From Stieleria maiorica (GTDB taxonomy: Bacteria; Planctomycetota; Planctomycetia; Pirellulales; Pirellulaceae): a DNA stretch of 64,000 nucleotides. A program made the translations under genes and the position numbers. The notes under the pieces are model-generated. The model was not told the origin of the DNA and searched no databases. It was given only the letters and a program-made list of their open reading frames with translations. The stretch spans positions 2,786,443-2,850,442 of the forward strand of contig NZ_CP036264.1 in the NCBI RefSeq assembly GCF_008035925.1, read 5' to 3'. Shown here piece after piece: positions 9,013 through 18,965 of the stretch. Within the stretch, counting starts at the first letter, position 1, and each line of letters starts with the position of its first letter.

Positions 9013-10326
9013 ATGTTGCAACCACCGGTCTTCACGCGCCGTCAGTCGATCGCCGCTGCCGTTTCGATCGGTGGAGCGATCGGGATCAGCCCGCTGATGC
9101 AATCGATCGCGGCGGTCGCGGCGGAGGCGTCGGCCGACGACCAGCGACACTGTGTGTTGCTTTGGATGTCGGGCGGCCCCAGCCAGATCGATACCTTTGA
9201 CATGAAACCCAAGCACAACAACGGCGGATCCTTCAAGGAGATTTCGACCGCCGCCCCGGGACTGCGATTCAGCGAACACCTTCCCGGACTGGCCGCACAG
9301 GCGGACCGACTGGCGATCTTGCGCGGCATGTCGACCAAGGAAGGCGACCACGAGCGGGGGACGACCGTGATGCGAACCGGGCATGCGATCGGCGGTCCGG
9401 TCCGCTACCCGGCGATCGGATGTTCGCTCTCAAAATCGCTGCGGAATCCCGCGTCCAAGTTGCCCCACTACGTCACGATCGCGCCGGGGCCGTTCGCCCG
9501 AAGCTCGCTCAGCCCTGGCTTTCTGGGACCGAAATTCGCAGCGACGTCGGTCAGCGCCTCCGGGCCGCCGGGTAACGACAGCTTTGCTCCGTTGCGCGTC
9601 GATCATTTGCAGCCACACCCGATGGTCGATGCCCCGCGTTTCGAGCGCCGATTGGCCCTGTGGGAGTCAATGCAATCGACATTCTTGCAGACACGCGGTA
9701 CGCCGAACGTTGTCGCACACGACACCGTGTACCGATCGGCCATCGACATGCTCGGCAGCGACGCCAAGGATGCTTTTGACCTGACCGAAGAATCGGAAGT
9801 CGTTCGCCAGGCGTACGGACGCGGCACGTTCGGACAAGGATGCCTGATGGCCAGGCGATTGATCGAGCGTGGGGTGCCGCTGGTCGAGGTCACATTGGGC
9901 GACGGATTGGGCTGGGACACGCACGCAAACAACTTTGACCAGGTCAAGCAACTGAGCGAGCAGTTGGACGCGGGGTGGTCGACGCTGATGACCGAGTTGG
10001 CCGATCGCGGGCTGCTGGAAAAGACGACGATCTTGTGGGCGGGCGAATTCGGACGCACGCCCGCAATCAATTCCAACGGCGGGCGAGACCATTTCCCGCA
10101 AGCATTTTCGTGCGTGCTGGCCGGCGGAGGGATCGCCGGCGGCCAAGCATATGGCGCAACGAGTGCCGATGGTATGGAAGTGACCGACGGAAAGATCAAC
10201 CAGCACGACCTGTTGGCGACGCTCTGCGCCGCTCTGGGGGTCGACCCCGCCAGCGAGAACATCGCCGAGGGCGGCCGGCCGATCGCGATCTCCGAAGGCA
10301 GCCCGATCCGACAGGTGTTGCTGTGA
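9013..10326 (+). CDS. DUF1501 domain protein (sulfatase-fold, Tat-exported)
   Basis: A 437-residue protein. I chose the ATG at 9013 because the sequence before it is the dispersed repeat, and MLQPPVFTRRQSIAAAVSI gives a twin-arginine-like signal. DUF1501 hallmarks are visible: LLWMSGGPSQIDTFDMKP near residue 50, a GDHERGTTVMRTGH segment, GDGLGWDTHANNF, and WAGEFGRTP with a later GRDHFP. DUF1501 proteins belong to the alkaline-phosphatase-like fold. It is the partner of the preceding DUF1549/1553 gene, 219 bases upstream. The substrate is unknown. Confidence 0.88.
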   Translation: MLQPPVFTRRQSIAAAVSIGGAIGISPLMQSIAAVAAEASADDQRHCVLLWMSGGPSQIDTFDMKPKHNNGGSFKEISTAAPGLRFSEHLPGLAAQADRLAILRGMSTKEGDHERGTTVMRTGHAIGGPVRYPAIGCSLSKSLRNPASKLPHYVTIAPGPFARSSLSPGFLGPKFAATSVSASGPPGNDSFAPLRVDHLQPHPMVDAPRFERRLALWESMQSTFLQTRGTPNVVAHDTVYRSAIDMLGSDAKDAFDLTEESEVVRQAYGRGTFGQGCLMARRLIERGVPLVEVTLGDGLGWDTHANNFDQVKQLSEQLDAGWSTLMTELADRGLLEKTTILWAGEFGRTPAINSNGGRDHFPQAFSCVLAGGGIAGGQAYGATSADGMEVTDGKINQHDLLATLCAALGVDPASENIAEGGRPIAISEGSPIRQVLL

Positions 10327-10352
10327 GCTGCCTCCTTGGCCAGTGCCAGATC

Positions 10353-10417
10353 GACGTAGCGACGCTCGCCAAAGCGTGGATCGGGCCGGGGTGCCACCTT
10401 CTGGCGAAGGTCGCTGC
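10353..10417 (+). repeat. bipartite two-hairpin repeat, copy A
   Basis: This copy reads GTAGCGACGCTCGCCAAAGC, a 13-16 base spacer, then CCACCTTCTGGCGAAGGTCG. Both arms fold alone, and the outer GTAGC/GCT(A/G)C ends can also pair. The four other copies in this window are at 24451, 35474, 55766 and 60988. It fills the gap between the DUF1501 stop and the start of the lipoprotein gene. Confidence 0.85.
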
Positions 10418-10418
10418 G

Positions 10419-12296
10419 GTGCTGACCAAACGCGCCAGCTTGGAATCCATCGCCTTGGCGGGGCTCCTTGTGCTATCCGGATGTGATCATACGGTGGGTC
10501 CAGCGCCGGCACCGACGATAGCGACGCCCGAGGTGAAGCAAGAGCTGAACACCAGCACCTCCGCAAGTACGTCACCACAGCCGGTACCGGATGAAAGCCG
10601 GCGCGAAAGCGACCGAATCGAGAATGTGTCCAACGCCGATTCGGCCGACGCAGAGTCAATCGACACTACTTTGGAAACGACGTCGATCCAGACAAACGCG
10701 GAAGTCGACGGATTGACGGAGCTGGACGTCAATTTGGACGCCGATCCGACTGCCCCTTCGCCCCCCGATCCAACCGCAACGACCGAACCCGCGTACCGCC
10801 TGTGGATCCCGACATCGATGGGACCGCTGTTGGTCGGCTTGGACGTTTTGATCGACGACCAACCGCTGCGTGAGGCCTTTGATCAAAAATTGTCGATGGT
10901 GCGAAAGGCGATCGGCGCGACGGAAGAACTGCAGCCGACTTGGGATCAGCTGTTGGAGCACGTTGCCGGTGACCCCGCGACGTTCGGGCAAACGGCTTCG
11001 CGCGTCAATGGTCAGGAAAAAATGCTCATCAAACGTTACGACCGCAACAAGGACCAACGCGTCGATGACCAGGAATTGACGCGTTTCCTCTTTCGCGATT
11101 CCAATGTCAACGGCGAATTCCGGCTGTTCGGAACCGACGCCTTTCGATGGGCCAATCGCAGCGAATCGCCGCTTTTTTCCGCCATCGACCGAAATCAGGA
11201 TCGAAAGCTCGATGCGACTGAGATCGACTTGGCCGCCGACGCATTGCTGCGCGAGATCGATTCCAACGCCGACCAGTGCATCGACTTTGCCGAGTCATCG
11301 CGGGGACGCCAAAACGACAACGATGCCTGGCGGCGCAACCGGTCCAACCGTCAAGGCAACGTCGCAATGGATTTGTCTGGGTTCGTGAACTGGTCCGACT
11401 TGTCCTACGCGATGGGAGGCTTGCTTGAAGAAACTTCCGTTCTTGGTCCGACCAATCCGGTCCGATCGCTTGACGCGAATCGGGACGAGTGGATTTCGGC
11501 GGAGGAAGCGGAATCGGTGCTCGGGATCGATCCTGCATTCTCGATCACCGTCCGTTTCGTAAGCGGCGAACCGGTCATATCGACCGAAGTGGCACTGACA
11601 GACGCCGCTGAAAGTACGACAACGATTGAACAGGGAGCCGACCGCTGTTGGATCGTCGGCACAGCGTTTCAGGTGGGGGTCACCACGTCGGACACGCCGA
11701 CAACCGGAAACCGAATTCCACGCGAAGTCTTTCGTCAGTTGGATGCCGACAACAACGGTGCGATCGACGAGGGTGAACTGCCCGACGTCGCCAAGGAGCA
11801 GTTTCCATTGGAACAGTTGGATGCAGATGGAGACGGCAAGTTGAGTTTCATGGAGATCAATCAAACGCTTGGTCGGAAGCAATCGATTTGGAATGTTCAG
11901 GTCCGCGGACGAGCCGCGGAGCACCCCGATGCTGTGTTTGCCTGGTTCGACGTGGACCACGACCAATTCTTGTCCCATCGCGAAATCGTCTCCGTGCCGG
12001 AGCGATTGCATACTCTGCTTGATAAATCCGGCACGGTGCCGGCGACGAAGATACCCGACACACTGATGATCCAGTTTGGTCGCGGCCAGCCCGATCAAGA
12101 CGAGATGCGATTCGAAATCAATCGAAGTGATGTATCGGGCACCGACCCGCGTCCCAGTTGGGCGATTCGCATGGACGCCAATCGAGACGGGGATGTTTCG
12201 GAGACCGAGTTCATCGGCCCGATCAAAACCTTTCGCGGTCTGGACACCGACCAGGATCACTTCTTGTCGGCCGCGGAGGTGCTCGAGGAACATTAG
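10419..12296 (+). CDS. EF-hand calcium-binding lipoprotein
   Basis: About 625 residues from a GTG at 10419, chosen because it directly precedes a lipoprotein signal whose lipobox LVLSGC puts the lipidated Cys at residue 22. A low-complexity Ser/Thr/Asp-rich linker follows. The body carries at least seven EF-hand-type loops: DRNKDQRVDDQEL, DRNQDRKLDATEI, DSNADQCIDFAES, DANRDEWISAEEA, DADNNGAIDEGEL, DADGDGKLSFMEI, DANRDGDVSETEF and DTDQDHFLSAAEV. It is probably a surface or periplasmic calcium-binding protein. It follows the DUF1549/DUF1501 pair on the same strand, and the dispersed two-hairpin repeat ends two bases before the start. Confidence 0.85.
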   Translation: MLTKRASLESIALAGLLVLSGCDHTVGPAPAPTIATPEVKQELNTSTSASTSPQPVPDESRRESDRIENVSNADSADAESIDTTLETTSIQTNAEVDGLTELDVNLDADPTAPSPPDPTATTEPAYRLWIPTSMGPLLVGLDVLIDDQPLREAFDQKLSMVRKAIGATEELQPTWDQLLEHVAGDPATFGQTASRVNGQEKMLIKRYDRNKDQRVDDQELTRFLFRDSNVNGEFRLFGTDAFRWANRSESPLFSAIDRNQDRKLDATEIDLAADALLREIDSNADQCIDFAESSRGRQNDNDAWRRNRSNRQGNVAMDLSGFVNWSDLSYAMGGLLEETSVLGPTNPVRSLDANRDEWISAEEAESVLGIDPAFSITVRFVSGEPVISTEVALTDAAESTTTIEQGADRCWIVGTAFQVGVTTSDTPTTGNRIPREVFRQLDADNNGAIDEGELPDVAKEQFPLEQLDADGDGKLSFMEINQTLGRKQSIWNVQVRGRAAEHPDAVFAWFDVDHDQFLSHREIVSVPERLHTLLDKSGTVPATKIPDTLMIQFGRGQPDQDEMRFEINRSDVSGTDPRPSWAIRMDANRDGDVSETEFIGPIKTFRGLDTDQDHFLSAAEVLEEH

Positions 12297-12491
12297 CCGA
12301 AGAAACGGCACCGACGCCGCGGGCATCCGCCTAAGCCCGTGTCCTTCGGATCCGACACCTCGTAGGCCGCAAACGTTTCACAGCGTTTTGATTCTCTACC
12401 GATCCAGAGGGATTCAACCGTGAGTGATTTGACGCCGGTTTCGGAGATCCTGTCTCGTGTCGGGAGGGTGACGAATCACTGACATCTTGCG

Positions 12492-14342
12492 TCAAAACGC
12501 CTTGCCGAGCGTCTCCTCGCCACCGACGACGGGCAGCGACAGTGAGGTCGCGTCCAGGTCGATCGTCAGTTCCGTTCCCGGCCTGGGGTGCAGCGTGAAA
12601 TCTTTGTCGCTGGAAAAGATCATCAGACCGATCTGCTGGCCTTTGGGGATGATTTGATCGTCGGGCTGCAGATCAAACGACACCTCGTAAAACTGTCCGG
12701 GCACCAACGGTTCACTTTCGGTGATCGAGTTCCGGTTTTGCGGATCGGCCCAGCCTCGGGTGATGATGTTGTCGGTGATCTTGGCGTTCTTGTCGTTGTT
12801 CCACGGCAGTGAGACCAGCCACACCGATAGATTGACCGCCGGTTTGCTGCTGGCCAGTTTGATCGTGATCCGAGGCGTTCCGGAGACGTGGATCGGCGCC
12901 TTCAATTCGGGCGTGGTGTAGATCAACCGATGCTCGGTCCATTCGGCTTGTGCCAGCGATGCACCGTCGAACGAGAAGTTGTCGACCAGCGTTTCGGTCC
13001 CCTGGTCTTTGGTCGGCGTGATACCCAGCGATCCCGGCTCGGGGGCGCCGGCGGACAGGTAAAGCGTCACCGGTTCGGCGTCAGGATTGGGGTAATCTGG
13101 ATAGGACGTCGGTTTGTCTTGTTTGTCTTTCTCGCGAACGATCCACGCACGCGGGTCCTTTTCGACATCGTTTTCCACGCCGTGCAGGTAACGCGTGAAC
13201 CAGCGGTTCATCATCTTGATCGGAGGCGGACCGCCGTGCCCGCCCTGGTGAAAGAACACTTGGGTCGGAACGCCTTTGGCTTTGAGCGCCTCATAGATTC
13301 GTACGCTGTGCTCGGGGACGACATTCCAGTCATTGAAGGCGTGTGCCATCAGCACCGCAGCCTTCAGCGGTTCTAGATCGTTCAGGTAATCGCGTCCCGC
13401 CCAAAAGTCGTTGTAGTCACCGTTGACCCGGTCGAACTGCTTGAGCATTTCCTCATCGCGGACGTTGCAATCACAGTAGTCACGTCGCGCTTCGGGGCCG
13501 CTGTGGATAAAGTCGTACAGATAGTCGATGTCTTCACCCAAGTATCCGTACGGATGTCGCACCAGGCCGTTGGAACGGTAATAGTGATAGTACGACGTGT
13601 TGGGGGCAACGGGGATGATCGCTTCCAGTCCTTCCACTCCCGTCGTCGCCGCCGCCAAGGGGATGGTGCCGTTGTACGACGTTCCCGTCATTCCGACCTT
13701 GCCGGTGCACCAATCCGCCGTCACCGTTTCGTCGCCATCGGGAGTCGTGTATCCATCGGCGCGGCCGCAAAGCCAGTCGATCACCGCTTTGGGGGCCAGC
13801 GATTCGTTGTCCCCACCGACGGTCGGACAGCCTTGCGAGAGTCCTGTTCCGGGCGACGAAGAATGAACCACGACGTAGCCGCGCGGGACCCAGTCTTTCT
13901 CGTGCCGCTTGGAGATGATCGGACGCATCCCGGTTCGCTCGACGGGGCCGAAGTGTTTCCGCTCCGGCGGCGCCTGGCCGAGTTCCTGGCGCGGGTTCCA
14001 AAAGTACTCCTGTCCCTTGGCGCCGGTGCCCGCATAATAGGGGCTGGAGTTGTAGATCACCGGCAACTTCAACCCTTCACTTTCGGTTTGACGCGGGCGG
14101 GTCACACTGACGTGCATCCGATCCAGTTTGCCGTCGCCGTCAGAATCGAATTCGGTTTCGACCCACAGGTCATGGCGGATCCAATAGTCGGAATCTTCAA
14201 ACGCTTTGACCACCTGAGCCTCGCCGTCCTTGAACACCGGCTTGGCCGGTTCGGCGGCGTTGCCGTTCGACCGACCGGCGAGGAGTAGCGTGAAAACGCC
14301 AAGTGTTGAAAGGACCGGACGTGCTGAACGCAACAAAAGCAT
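12492..14342 (-). CDS. Xaa-Pro dipeptidyl-peptidase-like (S15/CocE family) hydrolase
   Basis: A 616-residue secreted alpha/beta hydrolase. The signal peptide is residues 1-30 (hydrophobic core VLSTLGVFTLLLAG, Ala-Ala-Glu cleavage). The nucleophile motif is MTGTSYNG with Ser near 222; a His candidate lies in FFHQGGHGGPP near residue 365. The C-terminal 200 residues form the beta-sandwich typical of X-Pro dipeptidyl-peptidase C-terminal domains (IHVSGTPRITIKLASSKPAVN, then LVPGQFYEVSFDLQPDDQII). Family members cleave X-Pro dipeptides or hydrolyse esters; the exact substrate is open. It is monocistronic and convergent with the EF-hand gene. Confidence 0.85.
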   Translation of the reverse strand: MLLLRSARPVLSTLGVFTLLLAGRSNGNAAEPAKPVFKDGEAQVVKAFEDSDYWIRHDLWVETEFDSDGDGKLDRMHVSVTRPRQTESEGLKLPVIYNSSPYYAGTGAKGQEYFWNPRQELGQAPPERKHFGPVERTGMRPIISKRHEKDWVPRGYVVVHSSSPGTGLSQGCPTVGGDNESLAPKAVIDWLCGRADGYTTPDGDETVTADWCTGKVGMTGTSYNGTIPLAAATTGVEGLEAIIPVAPNTSYYHYYRSNGLVRHPYGYLGEDIDYLYDFIHSGPEARRDYCDCNVRDEEMLKQFDRVNGDYNDFWAGRDYLNDLEPLKAAVLMAHAFNDWNVVPEHSVRIYEALKAKGVPTQVFFHQGGHGGPPPIKMMNRWFTRYLHGVENDVEKDPRAWIVREKDKQDKPTSYPDYPNPDAEPVTLYLSAGAPEPGSLGITPTKDQGTETLVDNFSFDGASLAQAEWTEHRLIYTTPELKAPIHVSGTPRITIKLASSKPAVNLSVWLVSLPWNNDKNAKITDNIITRGWADPQNRNSITESEPLVPGQFYEVSFDLQPDDQIIPKGQQIGLMIFSSDKDFTLHPRPGTELTIDLDATSLSLPVVGGEETLGKAF

Positions 14343-14778
14343 GGTGGATCTCGTGGTGATTCGAACCGGACGGATTGTTCGCTGTCGGTCGTTGTAGCGT
14401 ATTCAAAGGGGCCGTCCAGGTCTGCGACAATCCTGCGCCGGGCGGGACGAATGTTGGTCAAAAAATGGGCTGGTCATAAAATGAATTGGGGGGACCGAGA
14501 CGGTCACCCAACGCTTAGGTTCTTGGTGGGGCTGTTAGGTCCTTGGTGAGGTCAGTCGTTTGGCGTTAGCCCACATGCACCCTCATCATTCTGCCCCGAA
14601 TCATTCTGCCATCTCTATCCGGATCCCCACCGCCGTGAAGGGGCTCGTAGGCTGGGTGGAGAGGTAGGAAAATTTTGGAGGTAAGAAGATTGCCATGCAC
14701 CCCGTGCAAACCATTTCAGCCCTGCCATTTTTTGACCTGCCGATTTTTTGACCTGCCTTTCTCAAGCCTCCGCACCCA
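14343..14778. other. intergenic region, no gene seen
   Basis: These 436 bases hold the upstream region of the S15 hydrolase and the downstream region of the DUF1501 gene. I see short repeats (two nearby copies of a phrase around TTTTTTGACCTGCC at 14728-14757, and the 29-bp dispersed repeat at 14584-14612) but no convincing coding sequence. Confidence 0.5.
14584..14612 (-). repeat. 29-bp dispersed repeat, inverted match to 56778-56806
   Basis: The 29 bases here are an exact reverse complement of 56778-56806. The repeat itself contains CATTCTGCC twice. It is intergenic at both places, about 42 kb apart. Confidence 0.85.
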
Positions 14779-16239
14779 TCACGACCTGACGATCTCGTTG
14801 ATCACGTTGCCGTGCACATCGGTCAGGCGGAAATAGCGGCCTTGGTAGCGGTACGTCAGCTGTTCGTGGTCGATCCCCAACTGGGCCAAGATGGTGGCTT
14901 GCAGGTCGTGCACATGGACGGGTTTTTCCACCACGTTCACGCTGTATTCGTCGGTTTCGCCGTACGTCATCCCCCCGCGAATGCCCCCGCCGGCCATCCA
15001 ATAGGTGAAGCAATTGGGATGGTGATCGCGACCGTAAATCTTGTCCGTCAACTTGCCTTGGCAGTACACCGTCCGACCGAATTCGCCGCCCCAAATCACC
15101 AGCGTTTCATCCAGCATGCCGCGTTGTTTCAGATCGCTCAGCAGGGCCGCGGTGGGTTGGTCCGTGTCACGGCACTGGGCCGGGACTTGCTTTTGCGCGT
15201 TGTTGTGCGCGTCCCAACCGCGATGGTACAGCTGGATGAATCGCACACCTCGCTCGGCCAACCGACGCGCCAACAAGCAGTTGTAGGCATACTTTCCGAC
15301 CTGCGTCGCCTGCGGTCCGTACATGTCCAGCACCGCTTGGGGTTCGTCATTGACGTCGATCAATTCCGGGACGCTCATTTGCATCCGGTAGGCCAGTTCG
15401 TACTGGGCAATCCGGGTGGCGATCGCGGGATCATTGAAGTGATCGGCGCGGTCTTGGTTCAGTTTTTCGATCGAATCCAACATCCTGCGGCGCTGGGTTT
15501 GCGTGACGCCGGCGGGATTGTACAGATCCAAAATCGGATCGCCCTGGCCGCGGAACTTTACACCCTGGAATCGTCCCGGCAGGAATCCCGCGCCCCACAA
15601 CCGGTCATAAAGTGGTTGACCGGCCTTGGCCGAGCCGTTGGACGTCATTGCCACGAACGCGGGCAGGTTCGCATTCTCGGTGCCCAGGCCATAATTCACC
15701 CAAGCCCCCATGCTGGGCCGACCCGCGATCACCGAACCGGTCTGAAACAACGTGGCTGCCGGGTCATGATTGATCGCTTCGGTGTACATGCTTTTGATGA
15801 CACAGATCTCGTCGACCACCTTGGACAGGTGCGGCAGCGTCTCGCTCAGCCAAATGCCCGACTGACCGTGTTGTTGGAACTTGAACGTGCTCGGCGCGAC
15901 CGGGAAGGATGATTGCCCCGATGTCATCGTCGTCTTTCGCTCGGCCGGGTAAACCGACAATGGCACTTCTTCACCGAATCGTTTGGCCAAGTCCGGCTTG
16001 TAATCAAACAGGTCCATCTGTGACGGGCCGCCGGACTGGAACAGATAGATCACACGTTTGGCTTTGGGAGCGATCGTCGAAACGGCCGAGGAAACGCCGG
16101 CTGGGAGGGGCGTCGATTCGGCCGCACCGAGCAGTGAGCCGAGCAGTGAACCTGCCGCGATCGATCCCAGCCCCAACGCACTGCCGCCCAAAAAGGCGCG
16201 TCGGTTGTGTTGTCGCTTGAATTCTTCCGAGGGATTCAT
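14779..16239 (-). CDS. DUF1501 domain protein, Tat-exported
   Basis: A 486-residue protein from the ATG at 16239, preferred over the one at 16254 because it has GGAG about seven bases upstream and starts right after the stop of the upstream gene. It has a twin-arginine signal (NRRAFLGGSALGLGS). DUF1501 hallmarks: YLFQSGGPSQMDLFDYKP, SGIWLSETLPHLSKVVDEI, HDPAATLFQTGS, YHRGWDAHNN, WGGEFGRTVY and GRDHHPN. It is longer than the paralogue at 9013-10326 and belongs to the subtype that co-occurs with cytochrome-bearing DUF1549 proteins. Translational coupling with the gene ending at 16241 is likely. Confidence 0.9.
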   Translation of the reverse strand: MNPSEEFKRQHNRRAFLGGSALGLGSIAAGSLLGSLLGAAESTPLPAGVSSAVSTIAPKAKRVIYLFQSGGPSQMDLFDYKPDLAKRFGEEVPLSVYPAERKTTMTSGQSSFPVAPSTFKFQQHGQSGIWLSETLPHLSKVVDEICVIKSMYTEAINHDPAATLFQTGSVIAGRPSMGAWVNYGLGTENANLPAFVAMTSNGSAKAGQPLYDRLWGAGFLPGRFQGVKFRGQGDPILDLYNPAGVTQTQRRRMLDSIEKLNQDRADHFNDPAIATRIAQYELAYRMQMSVPELIDVNDEPQAVLDMYGPQATQVGKYAYNCLLARRLAERGVRFIQLYHRGWDAHNNAQKQVPAQCRDTDQPTAALLSDLKQRGMLDETLVIWGGEFGRTVYCQGKLTDKIYGRDHHPNCFTYWMAGGGIRGGMTYGETDEYSVNVVEKPVHVHDLQATILAQLGIDHEQLTYRYQGRYFRLTDVHGNVINEIVRS

Positions 16240-16240
16240 C

Positions 16241-18553
16241 TCAGTTCTCCGCAATGGCCTCGTCCAGGTTCAGGATCGTGTTGGCGACCAACGCCAGTGC
16301 CGCCAACTCGACCGGATCCGATTCGGGCGAGCTAAGGGTTTCGCCGACCGACAGCAAGCGCCGTGCGGCATCCGGCGCCTTTCGAAATTCCTCTCGGTAC
16401 GCGTCGAAGTCCTCGACCAGCACGGCAAGCTCGTCCGGTCGCGGTTGTCGACTGGTCACCAACCGAAACGCCCTGGCGATTGCCTGTGATTGGTTCCCGG
16501 CGTCCGGGATCATCACCCGCTCGGCCAAGTGCCGTGCGGCTTCGACGAAGGTGATGTTGTTCATCATCGTCAGTGCTTGCAGCGGCGTCGTGGTTTGGTC
16601 GCTCCGCACGATGCAGGTCTCGCGGGCGGCGGCGTTGAATGCCATCATCGTCGGCGGCGGGACGGTCCGTCGCCAGTACGTGTACATGCTGCGGCGATAC
16701 AGTTTTTCCCCCGTGTCCTGTTTGTACTTCGCGTTGGAAATGCTGCTCCAAATCGCCGGCGGCATGTACGGTTTGACCGACGGGCCGCCGATCGAATCGC
16801 TCAGCAATCCGCTGGCGAACAGTGCCGTGTCGCGGATCGCAAAGGGGGACAGTCGCTTGCGCGGTCCGCGTGCCAGCAGGCGGTTTTCGGGATCGCGTTC
16901 GAGCAAAGTTTCTGGTGCCGAAGACTGTTGCCGATAGGTCGCGCTGGTCACGACCAACCGATGCATCGCTTTGACGTCCCAGCCGGTGCGGATGAATTCC
17001 GTCGCCAGCCAATCGAGCAATTTCGGATGACTGGGCATTTCCCCTTGGACGCCAAAGTTCTCGCTGGTCTTGACCAGTCCGGCCCCGAAGTGATGCTGCC
17101 ACAGACGGTTGATCGTCACCCGTGCCGTCAGCGGGTGTCCGGGATCGACCAGCCAGCGGGCAAGCCCCAAACGATTGTTCGGCCAATCCTCGTTCCAGGC
17201 TCCCAGGACCGGCGGCGTTGCTGGTTCTAGCTTTTCCGACTTGTCCGGTTGATCGTACTGGCCCCGCTCCAGTCGATAGGTGTCGCGCGGTTGGTCCAGC
17301 TCGTGCAACACCATCACCGTGTCTTCGCCACCGGGTTGCGGTCGCGGGACGGACGTCTGCACCACCTTGATCTTCACCGGTTCGGGGATGACGAACTCCA
17401 ATTGATCCTCGGCCAGATTCGGCCAGGTCTTCGGAACCTTGATGAACGGCGGGCTGTTGCCGTTGTTCGGTCCCAAGCCGGCTTCGTCGATGTTGTTGAA
17501 GAACGCGAACAGGCGATAAAAATCGTTTTGCGAGATCGGGTCGTACTTGTGGTCGTGGCATCGCGAGCAGGTCATCGTCAGCCCCAGAAACACCGTGCCG
17601 GTCGTTTCCACTCGGTCAGCGACATATTCGACGATCCATTCATCCGGGATCGAGCCGCCTTCGGAATTGATGCGATGGTTGCGGTTGAATCCCGTCGCGA
17701 CTTGGGTCAAAAAACTGCGGTCCGGTAGCAGGTCGCCGGCCATCTGCTGGACGACGAATTGATCGAACGGCAGGTTGTCATTCAAGGCGTCGATCAGCCA
17801 ATCGCGCCACACCCACATGTAACGCAGCCGATCGTTTTGGTAGCCATCGGTATCGGCAAACCGAGACGCTTCCAGCCAATCGACGGCCATGTGTTCGCCG
17901 TAGCGTGGTGATTCGAGCAACCGGTCCACCGCGCGCTGGTAGGCGCCGCCGGCGCGATCGTTCAAAAAGGCGTCCAGCTCTTCGATCGTCGGGGGCAGCC
18001 CGGTCAGATCAAAACTGACGCGGCGAAGCAGTGTCGCCCTGTCGGCTTCGGCCGAAGGTTTCAATCCTTCCGCCTGCAACCGTGCGAGGACAAAGCGATC
18101 GATCGGGTTGCGTGGCCAGGTGGTGTCGGCCACCTTCGGCAGATCCGGCCGCAGCGGCGGGATGAAGGCCCAGTGTCGATCATCGACCGGCCAATCGGCA
18201 CCTTCGGCCAGCCAGCGTTTCAATTTGGCGCGATCGCCGCGCCGCAAGCGTCGATTCGAATCGGGCGGCGGCATCCGCACATCGGGATCGGTACTCGTCA
18301 GCCGTTCCAGCATGTCGCCGGAGGCGAGCACGCCGGCATCCAGAACCGCCTGGCGATCATCCAAACGAAACCCGCCCTCGCGGGCGTTGGCATCCGGACC
18401 GTGGCAGTGGTAGCAGGCATCGGAGAGGATCGGGCGAATGTCGGCGGCGAAATCCAGTTTGGCGGAGGATTGCGGATCGGCGGCCTTCACGAGGCGATCA
18501 AGACCGACCAGCAGAACGGTCAGAGTTGCGACAAGAAGTCGAATGGAATTCAC
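16241..18553 (-). CDS. cytochrome c/DUF1549/DUF1553 secreted protein
   Basis: About 770 residues from a GTG at 18553, which begins a signal peptide (VNSIRLLVATLTVLLVGLD); the frame upstream of this is not protein-like. Domain order: planctomycete cytochrome c-like domain with CYHCHG near residue 48 and the phrase REGGFRLDDRQAVL; DUF1549 at about 145-350 with SRCHDHKYDPISQNDFYR; DUF1553 at about 470-720, starting at RLGLARWLVDPGHPLTARV. It is the usual partner of the downstream DUF1501 gene. A role in redox chemistry on extracellular polymers is often suggested but unproven. Confidence 0.9.
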   Translation of the reverse strand: MNSIRLLVATLTVLLVGLDRLVKAADPQSSAKLDFAADIRPILSDACYHCHGPDANAREGGFRLDDRQAVLDAGVLASGDMLERLTSTDPDVRMPPPDSNRRLRRGDRAKLKRWLAEGADWPVDDRHWAFIPPLRPDLPKVADTTWPRNPIDRFVLARLQAEGLKPSAEADRATLLRRVSFDLTGLPPTIEELDAFLNDRAGGAYQRAVDRLLESPRYGEHMAVDWLEASRFADTDGYQNDRLRYMWVWRDWLIDALNDNLPFDQFVVQQMAGDLLPDRSFLTQVATGFNRNHRINSEGGSIPDEWIVEYVADRVETTGTVFLGLTMTCSRCHDHKYDPISQNDFYRLFAFFNNIDEAGLGPNNGNSPPFIKVPKTWPNLAEDQLEFVIPEPVKIKVVQTSVPRPQPGGEDTVMVLHELDQPRDTYRLERGQYDQPDKSEKLEPATPPVLGAWNEDWPNNRLGLARWLVDPGHPLTARVTINRLWQHHFGAGLVKTSENFGVQGEMPSHPKLLDWLATEFIRTGWDVKAMHRLVVTSATYRQQSSAPETLLERDPENRLLARGPRKRLSPFAIRDTALFASGLLSDSIGGPSVKPYMPPAIWSSISNAKYKQDTGEKLYRRSMYTYWRRTVPPPTMMAFNAAARETCIVRSDQTTTPLQALTMMNNITFVEAARHLAERVMIPDAGNQSQAIARAFRLVTSRQPRPDELAVLVEDFDAYREEFRKAPDAARRLLSVGETLSSPESDPVELAALALVANTILNLDEAIAEN

Positions 18554-18965
18554 GGTCAAATAGACTCTCGGGATGGGAGTGCAACCGGATCGGTCAGGCA
18601 GGGCCGCTCGGCAAGAGAGCGGGTGAAGGTGGGCGCGTGTGCGGAGCAAAACGCACCTCCCATGATACACGTAATCGACGTGACGCTGAAGAAACGCGGC
18701 TCCGGCACAGGGGTAATCCGGCCGAGCATCGGCGATATCGGAGCGGACGAGGCAATCTTTTACCAGCTCTTCCTCCAATACGCGGCTTCACCTGCCACCG
18801 AGGCCCGGCGCGGCAGATCCGCTTCCCCCGAAAGCGAAGGCCCAATTCTTGACCGCGACACCGCCACGCCCTGCCATCGGGTGGCGGGCAGTGCTCCACG
18901 GTCCGACCGTGGACTTTGCCCTGTCACCCTGGTCCGACCACCAATCATTAATGGTTCCCCGACTG
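18554..18965. other. divergent intergenic region with hairpins
   Basis: These 412 bases separate the DUF1549 gene from the pentapeptide-repeat gene on the other strand, so both upstream regions are here. There are palindromes CCGCCAC/GTGGCGG (about 18861-18887) and CCACGGTCCGACCGTGG (18896-18912). I see no convincing gene; the reading frames present are short and lack family features. Confidence 0.4.

Noticed and set aside
9975-10418. N-terminal extension of the EF-hand lipoprotein from a GTG
   Set aside because: It overlaps the DUF1501 gene and the dispersed repeat; the lipobox signal starts at 10419.
16332-17561. 409-codon frame inside the DUF1549 gene on the same strand
   Set aside because: Arg/Pro/Gln-rich out-of-frame shadow; the DUF1549/1553 frame is clearly the real one.
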